Assembly: GCF_016125955.1 (NCBI RefSeq)
Contig: NZ_JADEVE010000415.1
Span: 168,311-232,310, forward strand
Direction: 5' to 3'
DNA: 64,000 nt
DNA from: Acetomicrobium sp. S15 = DSM 107314
GTDB lineage: Bacteria; Synergistota; Synergistia; Synergistales; Thermosynergistaceae
Of this stretch, positions 26,686 to 35,695 are shown piece after piece. Both the position numbers and the translations under genes were made by a program. How positions within the stretch are numbered: the stretch's first letter is position 1; every line of letters begins with the position of its first letter. Under the pieces are notes generated by a model. It did no database searches, was not told where the DNA came from, and was given only the letters and a program-made list of their open reading frames with translations.

Positions 26686-27864
26686 GTGGCCTTTGTTGCA
26701 ATGGCAGTTAGCTACTTGATCGGAGCAATGCCGTGGAGCGCCATCGTAGCATATCTCTTCGCGAGAGTAGATTTGCGAAGCGCCGGGACGCACAACGTAG
26801 GCGCTGCCAACGCCTGGATTTCTGCAGGGCCGGTGGCGGGCTGTCTTGCGGCGATCGGCGATTCCGCTAAGGGCGCACTCGCTATCATTTTAGCTCAAGT
26901 CCTGGGGCTTTCCCAGCCGTGGTGGCCTCTGTGCGCCTGGTGCGCTATAGTTGGACATTCCTGGTCCTGTTTTTTGGGATTCAGAGGCGGTATAGGGGCT
27001 GCGGCCGCCGCGGGGGCTTTCTTATATCTTTTGCCCTTGGAAAGCGCCGCCGTCGGCCTGCTTGTCGCTACGTGGTGGCTCACCTTCGGCGGTGCGTTTC
27101 TTTTGGGGTTGGCCTCTCTGTGGCCGATAGCGATCGTGGTGGCTTTATCCAGGGGGAGTTTGACGCCGGGTGCGGCCTCAGGCGTTATGTGGCTTGCCGG
27201 CTGGGTGTTTGCGAGGGGATTGAACCACCTGAAATACGACGTCAAAACTTTCGGGGCAGCCTTAGGGAGCGGCGAAGTGCGCCGCAAGCTTTACCGCTAT
27301 TCGGGCTTGTTCTTTCCGTGCCTGGTCTATCCCATATTCGGCATGACTGCCTTGCGGTGGATCTTCTTCTTGGGAGCCGCCGCGGCTTGGGTTTTGGAGA
27401 TATCTCGTCGGCGTTGGGTTCGTCTCAACGATCTTCTCTGCGCTCTCTTCAGACCCGTGGGTAGGAAAGGTGAGGCCCACGGCATTTCGAGCACCAGCTA
27501 TTACTTTCTGGGCGGGGCGATCGCTGTCGCTTTTCCGGAGCCTTTCGGCCCTGTGGCGCTGGTTATGGCCACCTTGGCCGATGCATGGGCGGCCCTGTGC
27601 GGACGCCGCTGGGGTAGGCATGCCTGGTTTAAGGGGAAGACCGTCGAGGGGAGCGCATCTTGCCTTCTGGCCGCCTTCGCCTCCGGCCTCGTATATTCGG
27701 CCCTTTCGCCCTTTTTTATCCCTTGGTATGTCATATTGGGCGGCGCTGTAATGGTCGCGCTCGGAGAGGCCCTCTTCATCGGGGAGATCGACAATCTCTT
27801 TCTGGCTCCAGCGGCGGCCTTTGCGTTGTGGTATTATGGGAAATGGTTAATTTATGGCATATAG
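26686..27864 (+). CDS. Fusion of PlsY-type acyltransferase and CTP-dependent lipid/polyprenol kinase
   Basis: This 392-residue membrane protein joins two families. Residues 1-195 look like PlsY, the acyl-phosphate:glycerol-3-phosphate acyltransferase: GTHNVGAAN replaces the usual GSGNIGATN and GHSWSCFLGFRGGIG replaces the second motif, in which the usual Lys of GGKG is Ile. Residues 200-392 match the DGK1/dolichol-kinase/phytol-kinase family: LADAWAALCGRRWG and FKGKTVEGS (about 296-323). GTG 26686 is chosen for GGGGAGGAG 5 bases before it. It is divergent from the ASKHA gene. A joint role in phosphatidate supply is inferred; the changed PlsY motif may mean altered activity. Confidence 0.8.
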   Translation: MAFVAMAVSYLIGAMPWSAIVAYLFARVDLRSAGTHNVGAANAWISAGPVAGCLAAIGDSAKGALAIILAQVLGLSQPWWPLCAWCAIVGHSWSCFLGFRGGIGAAAAAGAFLYLLPLESAAVGLLVATWWLTFGGAFLLGLASLWPIAIVVALSRGSLTPGAASGVMWLAGWVFARGLNHLKYDVKTFGAALGSGEVRRKLYRYSGLFFPCLVYPIFGMTALRWIFFLGAAAAWVLEISRRRWVRLNDLLCALFRPVGRKGEAHGISSTSYYFLGGAIAVAFPEPFGPVALVMATLADAWAALCGRRWGRHAWFKGKTVEGSASCLLAAFASGLVYSALSPFFIPWYVILGGAVMVALGEALFIGEIDNLFLAPAAAFALWYYGKWLIYGI

Positions 27865-27887
27865 ACGTTAAAAGGGAGGCGTCTGAA

Positions 27888-29528
27888 GTGTCCACCATTG
27901 GATATCTCCAGGACGGTTTCGAATCTGTGCAGTCGAGGATCCGCACGACCGTAGAAACGCCCTTCTACGGCAACAACGTCGTGCCGGTGGCGACGTTAAA
28001 GGAAGCTTATTTTTTGGCCAAGGAAAGCCCTGGGAGCATAGAGCTCACCGGCATGCCTGTGTACGAGCCGGAGAAGCAGGGGTTGCCGGAAGGGGCTAAC
28101 GTGCTGCTCCTCAATGACGGGGCCGTGGTGGGGCGCTGCGCCGCCGCGCGCAGGATAGTGGGCGAGCCGGGCGTCAACATCGATGAGTACGCTGCCAAAC
28201 TGCGCGAGGCAGTTTACGGCACCCGCTTTCGCACGCTCTATCGCGCCGAGGCCGTGGTGGGGTTGGACCCGGACTTCATGCTGAAGGCACACCTTTTGGT
28301 CCCCGAAGGGCACGAACATATCCTCTACAACTGGCTCCTCAATTTTCAATATATAAATGAGCGCTACAGCGAGATGTATGCCAATTCCAGGCCTTATCCG
28401 GAGGGCGACATCTTCGTCTTCTCCGATCCGGATTGGCGTCATCCGGATCACCCCCTTGGCTTGGCCTTCTTCGACCCCCTACACAACTGCGCAGCGCTTT
28501 TGGGCTTGAGGTATTTCGGCGAACACAAGAAGGGGACGCTCACGTTGGCGTGGGGAGTTGCCGTCAGGAACGGATTCATCTCCTGCCACGGGGGGTTGAA
28601 GCGCTACAACCTGCCCGGGGGCAGGAGCTTCGTCATGGCCGTGTTCGGGCTTTCGGGCTCGGGGAAATCTATACTCACCCATGCCAAGCACGGCGGCAAG
28701 TATGATGTGACGATCTTGCACGACGATGCCGTCGTCGTTCACTGCGAAGAAAAATATTCGGTAGCGTTGGAACCCACTTATTTCGACAAAACTCAAGATT
28801 ATCCTTTGGGCAGCGAAGCTAACAAGTTCATCATTACTTTGCAGAACAATGGCGTGACAAGAGATAAAGAGGGGAGGCTCTATCCTCTCACCGTAGATTT
28901 GAGAAACGGCAACGGCAGGGCGATAAAGTCGAGGTTGTGGTCGCCGAACAGGGTCGATCGGATAGACGAGCCTATAAATGCCATCTTTTGGCTGATGAAA
29001 GACCCAACGATGCCGCCGGTCGCGAAGATGACGAACTCCTCTCTGGGCTCAGCCATGGGGGCGACGCTCGCTACGAAGAGGACCACCGCCGAGAGGCTCG
29101 CCCCGGGAGTCGATCCGAATGCCCTCGTATTCGAGCCCTACGCCAACCCTTTCAGGACCTATCCGTTAGGGGTGGACTACGAGCGGTTCAAGGCCCTCTT
29201 GGACGGCGGCGTGGATTGCTACATCCTAAATACCGGCGACTTCATGGGCAAGAAAGTGGAACCCAAGCATACCCTGGGGATCATAGAGGCGATTGTGGAG
29301 GGTAAAGCTCGCTTTGTGCCGTGGGGGAGTTTCTCCAAGCTTCAGATCATGGAGATCGAAGGCTTTGCTGCTGATTTCAGCGATCCGAAGTATAAGGAGC
29401 AATTCGTGGCGCGCATGAGCGACAGGATTAGGTTCGTAAAGGAGAGGGAGACGGAAAAGGGCGGCTTTGACAAGCTTCCGCCTGAAGCTCTCGACGTTTT
29501 GGAAGAGGTTCTTCGTGAGGCAGGTTAG
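27888..29528 (+). CDS. Divergent ATP-dependent phosphoenolpyruvate carboxykinase
   Basis: This 546-residue protein has the length and fold marks of ATP-type PEPCK, which links oxaloacetate and PEP. The P-loop is GLSGSGKS (residues 254-261, normally GLSGTGKT), followed by HDDAVVVH instead of the usual GDDE region. Other parts (NNVVPVATLKEAYFLAKESPG; YERFKALLDGGVDCYILNTGDF) depart from the E. coli type. GTG 27888 follows AAGGGAGG by 8 bases, 23 bases after the fusion gene, so the two probably share a transcript. Because motifs are changed, a related nucleotide-dependent kinase function is possible. Confidence 0.68.
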   Translation: MSTIGYLQDGFESVQSRIRTTVETPFYGNNVVPVATLKEAYFLAKESPGSIELTGMPVYEPEKQGLPEGANVLLLNDGAVVGRCAAARRIVGEPGVNIDEYAAKLREAVYGTRFRTLYRAEAVVGLDPDFMLKAHLLVPEGHEHILYNWLLNFQYINERYSEMYANSRPYPEGDIFVFSDPDWRHPDHPLGLAFFDPLHNCAALLGLRYFGEHKKGTLTLAWGVAVRNGFISCHGGLKRYNLPGGRSFVMAVFGLSGSGKSILTHAKHGGKYDVTILHDDAVVVHCEEKYSVALEPTYFDKTQDYPLGSEANKFIITLQNNGVTRDKEGRLYPLTVDLRNGNGRAIKSRLWSPNRVDRIDEPINAIFWLMKDPTMPPVAKMTNSSLGSAMGATLATKRTTAERLAPGVDPNALVFEPYANPFRTYPLGVDYERFKALLDGGVDCYILNTGDFMGKKVEPKHTLGIIEAIVEGKARFVPWGSFSKLQIMEIEGFAADFSDPKYKEQFVARMSDRIRFVKERETEKGGFDKLPPEALDVLEEVLREAG

Positions 29529-29538
29529 CCCATAAATA

Positions 29539-29574
29539 GGCATAGGGGGCTTGCAACGCGGAGCCCCCTATGCC
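29539..29574. terminator. Bidirectional hairpin terminator
   Basis: GGCATAGGGGGCT and AGCCCCCTATGCC form a perfect 13-base stem with a 10-base loop between two convergent genes. There is no long T-run on either side, but the stem is strong. Confidence 0.8.
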
Positions 29575-29589
29575 CTTCGATCGTCACGA

Positions 29590-30066
29590 TCACAGCATAA
29601 GCTTGCCTTCCAGTTCCCCCCGCAATTCGTTATAGCGTTTGAGGGCATATTCCATATGGCTTCGCTCCATCTCTGCCAGCTCTTTGAACATCTTCTTGGC
29701 GCCCTCTCCTGTGACTCTGTTTTGGAGCTTTTCGTACAGATCGGCCGCTTTCATCTCGGACAGATAGGCCGCCGCGGCGACGCGGAGGGTGGAGTAGTAG
29801 TTTTTGAACTCGTCGGCCTGCACCTGCAGAGCCGGATCCACCACCATGTTGGGATTGCGCTTGAAAGGCTCACCTGTGATCTCCCTGTAATACTTCTCCA
29901 AAGATGCCCTGTGGCTGTCTTCCCAATCTGCCAACTCCAAGAGTTCTTTCTTGGTGAGCTGGCTCGTGACGTTGTCGGCCCAAACTTTGTAGAACTCGTT
30001 GGCCTGAATCTCCGCGTGGATGGCATACTCGAGTGCTCCTTTGAGGTCGAACTCCTTTTCTGCCAT
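29590..30066 (-). CDS. Ferritin-like / rubrerythrin-family protein
   Basis: This 158-residue all-helical protein has the paired ExxH pattern of the ferritin superfamily: EYAIHAEIQANEFYKVWA, LADWEDSHRASLEKYY, AAAAYLSEMKAADLYEK and LAEMERSHMEYALKRY. The Glu and His residues fit a di-iron site. No rubredoxin domain is present, so it is the erythrin type. It may handle peroxide or iron in an anaerobe. The start at 30066 is set by AGGAGG 8 bases upstream; an earlier in-frame ATG at 30105 has none. It is a single-gene unit. Confidence 0.85.
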   Translation of the reverse strand: MAEKEFDLKGALEYAIHAEIQANEFYKVWADNVTSQLTKKELLELADWEDSHRASLEKYYREITGEPFKRNPNMVVDPALQVQADEFKNYYSTLRVAAAAYLSEMKAADLYEKLQNRVTGEGAKKMFKELAEMERSHMEYALKRYNELRGELEGKLML

Positions 30067-30210
30067 AGGCTCTTCCTCCTTTGATGTTAGATTGAAAATC
30101 TTCAAACCGATTTTATCACAGGAATATAATTAAAACAGTGATCGGTAACGAGTGATCCGTGACAAGTGACGCGTTTACAGATCAGTGGGCTGTGCTTTGC
30201 GCAACAAGCA

Positions 30211-30266
30211 TCACCCATTACTGATTACTGATTACTGATTACTGATCACTCATCACTCATTGCTCA
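30211..30266 (+). repeat. Heptamer (TTACTGA / TCACTCA) repeat tract
   Basis: Four perfect TTACTGA units followed by TCACTCA units lie just upstream of the tRNA-Val promoter. A diverged copy of the same rhythm (GTGATCG, GTGATCC, GTGACAA, GTGACGC) lies at about 30137-30175 on the other side. Confidence 0.8.
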
Positions 30267-30273
30267 CCGCCTG

Positions 30274-30301
30274 TTGCATTTGCTGCCTTATCGGGTATAA
30301 T
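30274..30301 (+). promoter_or_regulatory. Promoter of tRNA-Val
   Basis: TTGCAT (30274-30279) and TATAAT (30296-30301) are 16 bases apart, with the tRNA starting 10 bases after the -10 box. The heptamer tract ends only 7 bases before the -35 box. Confidence 0.75.
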
Positions 30302-30310
30302 ACTTTCCGT

Positions 30311-30385
30311 GGGCGACTAGCTCAGCGGGAGAGCGCTTCCCTCACACGGAAGAGGTCGCAGGTTCGAAACCTGCGTCGCCCACCA
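30311..30385 (+). tRNA. tRNA-Val (anticodon CAC)
   Basis: Acceptor GGGCGAC pairs with GTCGCCC. The anticodon arm is CTTCC-CTCACAC-GGAAG with anticodon CAC; the T arm is GCAGG-TTCGAAA-CCTGC. CCA is encoded at 30383-30385. All four stems are perfect. Confidence 0.97.
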
Positions 30386-30392
30386 AGCTTTG

Positions 30393-30445
30393 AATTAGTC
30401 CTCGCCCGGGTGATGTCAAAAGCCGAGCGAGGACTAATTTTTTTT
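30393..30445 (+). terminator. Rho-independent terminator after tRNA-Val
   Basis: AATTAGTCCTCGC and GCGAGGACTAATT form a perfect 13-base stem followed by eight T residues. The loop of about 21 bases is long but the signal is clear. Confidence 0.93.
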
Positions 30446-30548
30446 ATATGCCTTGATCGCCAAGCGGTGATCGGCTAAACCTACCTTCAGGTTGAACGCA
30501 AATTGCTCTAATTCTTCAGGCTTGTTTTTCATCAGGAGAGGGCTTGAC

Positions 30549-30576
30549 TTGTCAAGATATGCAATAAGCCTATATA
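30549..30576 (+). promoter_or_regulatory. Candidate promoter of spoVS
   Basis: TTGTCA (30549-30554) and TATATA (30571-30576) are 16 bases apart, about 65 bases before the spoVS start. An overlapping TTGACT at 30544 offers an alternative -35. Confidence 0.5.
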
Positions 30577-30641
30577 CTTAGAGCAACGTCGGGGAACCTT
30601 TAAACCTTTGAGCTCTAACAGTCAAAAGGAGGGCGAAATGC

Positions 30642-30902
30642 ATGGAGGTACTTAAGGTCTCAGCAACTTCACATCCTAAGTCGGTCGCTGGAGCTATTGC
30701 CGCTGTCCTTCGTGAAAAGGGGGCCGTTGAGGTCCAGGCGGTTGGGGCGGGAGCAGTGAATCAGGCGGTCAAGGCGATTGCAATCGCAAGGGGCTACGTA
30801 GCGCCGAATGGCATAGACCTCGTCTGTGTCCCTGCCTTTGCCAAAATCGAGATCGATGGCGAGGAGCGCACGGCGATTAAGTTTCAGCTTGAATCGCGTT
30901 AG
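30642..30902 (+). CDS. spoVS: SpoVS family protein
   Basis: This 86-residue protein is a SpoVS homologue: MEVLKVSATSHPKSVAGAIA, the GAGAVNQAVKAIAIARGYV segment and a C-terminal DGEERTAIKF match the family over the full length. In Bacillus it affects sporulation and septation; the fold is Alba-like and may bind nucleic acid. No other sporulation gene is seen here, so it probably has a housekeeping role. AAGGAGGG precedes the ATG. A terminator follows, so it is mainly transcribed alone. Confidence 0.94.
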   Translation: MEVLKVSATSHPKSVAGAIAAVLREKGAVEVQAVGAGAVNQAVKAIAIARGYVAPNGIDLVCVPAFAKIEIDGEERTAIKFQLESR

Positions 30903-30925
30903 TCCCTGACGGTCTGAAAAGTAGG

Positions 30926-30950
30926 GCGCGGTTTGACGGCCGCGCTTTTT
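30926..30950 (+). terminator. Terminator between spoVS and hisS
   Basis: GCGCGG and CCGCGC form a 6-base GC stem with an 8-base loop, followed by five T residues. It is only 40 bases before the hisS ATG, so some read-through or a promoter inside this gap is needed for hisS. Confidence 0.8.
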
Positions 30951-30989
30951 CGATCGCGAGGTTTTGTGTTGCTTGAGGGGGATTCATGG

Positions 30990-32270
30990 ATGGTCGCCAT
31001 AAAGGCACCGAGAGGCGTTCGTGATATCCTCCCTGACGAGTCGTGGAAATGGGCTTACGTCCTCGAGGTGGCATCTGAAGTGGCAGACCTCTTTGGCTAC
31101 CGCGAGGTTCATCTTCCTATTTTTGAAGATACTGCCCTATTCGCCAGGGGTATAGGGGATACAACTGACGTCGTCGAGAAAGAGATGTATACGTTCACCG
31201 ATCGCTCTGGGCGAAGCTTGACGCTTCGCCCAGAGGCAACGGCTTCTATGGTGCGCTGCTACCTCGAGCACGGCATGCAGCGCGAAAAACAGCCGGCCAA
31301 GCTTTGGTGCTCAGGCCCGATGTTTAGATACGAGCGGCCCCAAAAGGGGCGATATCGCCAGTTCTGGCAGCTCGATTTCGAGGCGATCGGTGTCCAGGAT
31401 CCGATGGTGGATGTGGAGATCGTGGCGCTGTCCCTCGAGCTCTTCCGCAGGCTCGGTCTTTCAAATCTCGAGGTGATGGTCAACTCCGTAGGTTGTCCGC
31501 GCTGTCGGCCGACCTACAGGGAGGAGCTGAAGGCCTACCTTGCGCCGCACTTGGACGAGCTTTGCGACAGTTGTCGGGCCAGGTTCGATAGGAACCCGCT
31601 TCGAATACTCGACTGCAAAGAGGAAGGGTGCATAGAGATCACACAAGGAGCTCCCGATGTAGTGGAGCACCTGTGCGAGGAGTGTCGTTCCCACTTCGAC
31701 CAGTTCCTCAACGGACTTGAGGCCATAGGGGCTTCGTATAGGTTGAACAAGAGGCTGGTCCGGGGCCTCGACTACTACACGAAGACGGCCTTCGAGGTGA
31801 CGTCGGGCAAATTGGGAGCTCAGAACGCCGTCTGCGGCGGCGGTCGGTACGATCACCTCGCTGAGGCAATAGGCGGATCTTTTACGCCGGGCGTCGGGTT
31901 TGCCGCCGGCATAGAGCGCGTAATCCTCTCGATGGAAGAGGAGGGGGCTTCTTTTGGCGAGAGGCCGTCCATCGACGCCTTCGTCGTAACGGCAGAAGCT
32001 TCGGCGCGCCCTAAAGCGGTCTCCTTCCTCCACGAACTTCGCCGCAACGGGTTGCGGTGCGATATGGATTACGCGGGCAAGGGTATGCGGAGCCAGCTCA
32101 AGGCTGCCTCTTCGAGCGGCGCGCGTTTTGCCTGTATATTAGGGAGCGAGGAGCTCTCTCGCGGCGCGGTAGCTGTCAAAGATTTAAGCAGTGGAAAGCA
32201 GCAAGAATTTCCTTTGGAGAAAGCGGCAGAGAGGATAAAGGCCGTCTTGAAAGAGCAAGCTGGAGGCTAA
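30990..32270 (+). CDS. hisS: Histidyl-tRNA synthetase
   Basis: This 426-residue class II synthetase charges tRNA-His. Motif 1 (APRGVRDILPDE), motif 2 (FRYERPQKGRYRQFWQLDFE), the histidine-A loops (LVRGLDYYTKTAFEV) and motif 3 (GVGFAAGIERVIL) are present, followed by the anticodon domain (AFVVTAEASARPKAVSFLHELR). The ATG at 30990 has GAGGGGG upstream; the frame extends 19 codons further with no signal. It is followed 4 bases later by aspS, the usual pair. Confidence 0.97.
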   Translation: MVAIKAPRGVRDILPDESWKWAYVLEVASEVADLFGYREVHLPIFEDTALFARGIGDTTDVVEKEMYTFTDRSGRSLTLRPEATASMVRCYLEHGMQREKQPAKLWCSGPMFRYERPQKGRYRQFWQLDFEAIGVQDPMVDVEIVALSLELFRRLGLSNLEVMVNSVGCPRCRPTYREELKAYLAPHLDELCDSCRARFDRNPLRILDCKEEGCIEITQGAPDVVEHLCEECRSHFDQFLNGLEAIGASYRLNKRLVRGLDYYTKTAFEVTSGKLGAQNAVCGGGRYDHLAEAIGGSFTPGVGFAAGIERVILSMEEEGASFGERPSIDAFVVTAEASARPKAVSFLHELRRNGLRCDMDYAGKGMRSQLKAASSSGARFACILGSEELSRGAVAVKDLSSGKQQEFPLEKAAERIKAVLKEQAGG

Positions 32271-32274
32271 GGAC

Positions 32275-34098
32275 ATGGCATTTCAATATCAATTCGACCG
32301 GCAGTGGAAGCGCACGGTTTATTGCGGCAGTATATGCGAGGCTCATTGCGATAAAGAAGTGGTGATAAACGGTTGGGTGCGGAGGAGGAGAGACCTCGGA
32401 GGTCTTGTATTCCTCGAGATGTGGGACCATACGGGCCTCGTTCAAGTGATCTTCGATCCAGAAGCCAGCCCGGAGGTTTTCGAGAGGACGAAGGGATTGC
32501 GCGCCGAGTACGTGCTCGCCATCAGAGGCAAGGTGCGCAGGCGCCCTCCGGGCACAGAAAACCCCAAGCTCGCCACAGGGATGTGGGAGGTGGAGGCGAG
32601 AGACTTTTCGCTCCTCTCTCCCGCCGCGTTGCCTCCTTTCGATATGAACGAAGTCGATAAGGTCGACGAAAACCTGAGGCTTCGCTTCCGTTATTTGGAT
32701 TTGAGACGGGACAGGATGCAGCGCAATCTGCGGATGAGACACAACGCCTTGCTCTTCACCAGGAACTTCTTTTCCGCACACGGCTTTATAGAGGTGGAGA
32801 CGCCGTTTTTGACCAAATCGACTCCGGAAGGGGCCAGGGACTATCTCGTGCCCAGCCGCGTCAATAAGGGTCACTTCTACGCCTTGCCGCAGTCGCCTCA
32901 GATATTCAAACAGATCCTCATGGTGGCCGGATTCGACCGCTACGTCCAAATAGTCAAATGCTTCCGCGACGAGGATCTCAGGGCAGATAGGCAACCGGAG
33001 TTCACACAGCTGGATCTGGAGATGAGCTTCATCACAGAGGATGACGTTTTGGGCCTTATAGAGGAATATTTGGCCGGCCTCTTTTGGGCGATTTTGGGCA
33101 TTAAGCTCGAGGTGCCTTTCCCGAGGATAACTTACGCCGAGGCGATGAGGCGTTTCGGCAGCGATAAGCCAGATTTGCGCATACCCTTTGAGATCGTCGA
33201 CTTGGGGGAAATATTCTCGAAGGGCGGCATCGGCGCCTTTAAAGACGTTTTGAGCCGTGGAGGGGTTGTGCGCGGGTTGCTCCTGCCGGGAGGTGCTTCT
33301 CTTTCCCGCAGGGAATTGACGGAGTGGGAGACGTGGGCCAAGGGCCTCGGAGCGGGAGGCCTCGCTCACTTCCAATTCAAGGACGGCGCCTTTAAGGGGC
33401 CGTTGACTAAACAGATCGACGAGGAAACCCGGGCGGCGCTGATAAGTGATGCGGGTTTGCGCGACGGGGACGCGCTCTTCGTTTTGGCCTCCGATGAAGC
33501 TGCAGCGAGCAAGATCTTGGGTGAATTGCGCCTCAAACTCGCTGAGGCTTACGGCCACGTCGACGAATCCAGATGGGCTTTCCTGTGGGTGGTGGATTTT
33601 CCCCTCTTCGAATGGAGCGAAGAGGAGGGCCGCTGGACGTCCGTGCACCATCCGTTCACGGCGCCCAAAGCCGAGGACATTCCGCTCTTGGAGTCGAAAC
33701 CGCAACTCGCCCGATCGCGGGCTTACGATATCGTGCTGAATGGCATAGAGGTAGGGGGCGGCTCTATCCGCATCCACGATCCCGCCACTCAAGAAAAGGT
33801 CTTTGCGGCGCTTTCGCTTTCGCCGGAGGAGGCCAAAGAGCGCTTCGGCTTCCTGTTGGATGCGCTCGCCAGCGGTGCACCGCCCCACGGAGGCATAGCG
33901 CTGGGATTGGATCGCCTGACCATGCTCCTCTCTAAAAACTCGTCCATCAGAGAGGTTATCGCCTTCCCGAAGACGCAGAAGGCCCAGTGCCTCCTCACGG
34001 GAGCGCCTTCGCCTGTGGATCCCGGGCAACTCGATGAGCTCGGGATAAAGGTTGAAGCAGGGCCCGAGGAGGGTGCCGAAAGTGAGGCGGCTTCTTGA
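32275..34098 (+). CDS. aspS: Aspartyl-tRNA synthetase
   Basis: This 607-residue bacterial-type class II synthetase includes the OB anticodon domain (residues 1-120), catalytic motifs (RFRYLDLRRDRMQ, PEGARDYLVPSR, FRDEDLRADRQPEFTQLD) and the GAD insertion domain. The anticodon loop reads RRDLGGLVF, with Leu where non-discriminating enzymes usually have His, so it probably charges only tRNA-Asp; this is inference. The last 30 residues are an acidic tail. It starts 4 bases after hisS. Confidence 0.96.
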   Translation: MAFQYQFDRQWKRTVYCGSICEAHCDKEVVINGWVRRRRDLGGLVFLEMWDHTGLVQVIFDPEASPEVFERTKGLRAEYVLAIRGKVRRRPPGTENPKLATGMWEVEARDFSLLSPAALPPFDMNEVDKVDENLRLRFRYLDLRRDRMQRNLRMRHNALLFTRNFFSAHGFIEVETPFLTKSTPEGARDYLVPSRVNKGHFYALPQSPQIFKQILMVAGFDRYVQIVKCFRDEDLRADRQPEFTQLDLEMSFITEDDVLGLIEEYLAGLFWAILGIKLEVPFPRITYAEAMRRFGSDKPDLRIPFEIVDLGEIFSKGGIGAFKDVLSRGGVVRGLLLPGGASLSRRELTEWETWAKGLGAGGLAHFQFKDGAFKGPLTKQIDEETRAALISDAGLRDGDALFVLASDEAAASKILGELRLKLAEAYGHVDESRWAFLWVVDFPLFEWSEEEGRWTSVHHPFTAPKAEDIPLLESKPQLARSRAYDIVLNGIEVGGGSIRIHDPATQEKVFAALSLSPEEAKERFGFLLDALASGAPPHGGIALGLDRLTMLLSKNSSIREVIAFPKTQKAQCLLTGAPSPVDPGQLDELGIKVEAGPEEGAESEAAS

Positions 34099-34104
34099 GG
34101 CGAG

Positions 34105-34974
34105 ATGCGCATCCTGGTGATAAAGACAGGGGAGACTGAACTCCTCGTCGATTCGCCTAAAGAAGCGATCTCCCTGGGCGAGGCTTTTCGCTCAGGCGTT
34201 ATACTGTCCAGACTTTTGAAGCGTCATCGCATCTTTTGGGTGGGGCCGGAGGCGTTGAAGAGCCTCTGGCCCCACCATCCGCATCTTACGATCCTGAGCG
34301 CCGATGCCCTGTGGCCAGACGCTGACGCTGTTATAAACCTCGAGAGGGTTGGGCGATGGGCCGTCAGGGCATCTCGTGTGCCGGCGAAGGGATTTTTCCT
34401 CGATAGCGACAGCTGTTGGAAGACTCGCCCGTGCGTCGGCGCGCTCGAAGAGATGCTCAAAGACCCTGCGCTCAGGAGGATGAATCGCAGGCCTCATCCG
34501 TTTTGGCTCTTCGCGCTTTGCGGTCTCAAGTGGCGGGGTGAAAGGTATTGGAGTTATCGTCGCCTTGAGCGCACGCGGAAGAAGCCTCTTGTGGGGTTTA
34601 ACTTCAGAGTGGGCAAGCGGTGGCCGGAAAAGGCATGGCCTCTATCGCGTTGGAAAGAGCTGGAGGAGGAGCTCGAAGTTTTCGGGTTTGAAATCTCCTG
34701 GCAACCACAGGGAAGCATCGAAGGGTACAGAGAGTGGATCAGGGAGCTCGATGCCGTAGTGTCTTCAGACAGCTTGGGCCTGCATTTGGCCATAGGCATG
34801 GGTGTGCCAGCAGTCGGCCTTTTTGCCCCTACCTTTAAGCAGGAGGTCCCAAAATATGGTCTTGGTATATGGCTCGACGACCCGAGAGGGATGTGCCACG
34901 AGCCGGCTCGCGTTTGTCGAGCCTTGCGCAGCCTTATCAAGAAGCGCTATTATTTAAACGGAGATGCCTCATGA
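34105..34974 (+). CDS. Glycosyltransferase family 9 (heptosyltransferase-like)
   Basis: This 289-residue protein begins [14 protein letters not shown] and has the family C-terminal sugar-nucleotide region [20 protein letters not shown] and [20 protein letters not shown] followed by GLFAPT. These match GT9 enzymes that add heptose or related sugars to the LPS core, fitting a diderm. It is about 40-50 residues shorter than WaaC/WaaF. It starts 6 bases after aspS and probably shares that transcript. The acceptor and sugar are unknown. Confidence 0.8.
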   Translation: MRILVIKTGETELLVDSPKEAISLGEAFRSGVILSRLLKRHRIFWVGPEALKSLWPHHPHLTILSADALWPDADAVINLERVGRWAVRASRVPAKGFFLDSDSCWKTRPCVGALEEMLKDPALRRMNRRPHPFWLFALCGLKWRGERYWSYRRLERTRKKPLVGFNFRVGKRWPEKAWPLSRWKELEEELEVFGFEISWQPQGSIEGYREWIRELDAVVSSDSLGLHLAIGMGVPAVGLFAPTFKQEVPKYGLGIWLDDPRGMCHEPARVCRALRSLIKKRYYLNGDAS

Positions 34975-35011
34975 AGCGATATGTTTTTCAAAAAGGAAGG
35001 AGGTTGTGAGC

Positions 35012-35695
35012 ATGGTTAGTGTTACCTATTTGGGCCATTCGGCATTTCATATGAAAGCCGAAGGTATCAATGCCCTGATCGACCCGTTCCTTTCGGGCAA
35101 TCCCAAGGCCTCGGCCGGCAAGGGGGAATTCGCTGCCGTGAACTACATCTTCGTGACCCACGGCCACGGCGATCACCTGGGCGATACCATAGACATAGCG
35201 AAGAAATGCGACGCCACGGTGGTGACGAACTTCGAGCTCTGCCATTACCTGGTTGGCAAGGGGGTTAAATGTAACCCTATGCACGTGGGAGGGAGAGCGC
35301 GCTTCCCCTTCGGCAGGGTCAAACTCACGCCGGCGTGGCATGGTTCTGGCATAGAAGAGGGCGAAAAGATGCTCTACGGCGGGACGCCCTGTGGCTTTTT
35401 GATCGAGGTGGAGGGGAAGAAGCTCTACCATGCTGGCGATACGGGGCTGACAGTGGAGATGCAGCTTTTGGCCGATGAGGGTATCGATGTGGCGCTCCTG
35501 CCCATAGGGGGAAACTTCGTCATGGACGTGGAGGATGCTGCCAAGGCCGTCAAGATGATAAAGCCAAAGACAGCAATCCCGATACACTATGGGACCTTTC
35601 CCGCGATAGATGCGGATCCTGAAGAGTTCAAGCGCCTCGTGTCCGGAGTGTGTAAGGTCGTTATACTTCAGCCGGGTGAAAGATTGGAGTTTTAG
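35012..35695 (+). CDS. UPF0173 metal-dependent hydrolase (metallo-beta-lactamase fold)
   Basis: This 227-residue protein has the full UPF0173 length. Motifs: [15 protein letters not shown] at the N-terminus, the metal site [32 protein letters not shown] and [12 protein letters not shown]. The substrate is unknown; members act as general phosphodiesterase-like or hydrolase proteins. ATG 35012 is preceded by AAGGAAGGAGG; upstream in-frame codons overlap the GT9 gene. Its stop overlaps the convergent galT-like gene. Confidence 0.9.
   Translation: MVSVTYLGHSAFHMKAEGINALIDPFLSGNPKASAGKGEFAAVNYIFVTHGHGDHLGDTIDIAKKCDATVVTNFELCHYLVGKGVKCNPMHVGGRARFPFGRVKLTPAWHGSGIEEGEKMLYGGTPCGFLIEVEGKKLYHAGDTGLTVEMQLLADEGIDVALLPIGGNFVMDVEDAAKAVKMIKPKTAIPIHYGTFPAIDADPEEFKRLVSGVCKVVILQPGERLEF

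Noticed and set aside
32176..34029. 617-codon open frame opposite aspS
   Set aside because: It is antisense to a clearly real aspS and arises from its GC-rich codon bias; no ribosome binding site or motif.
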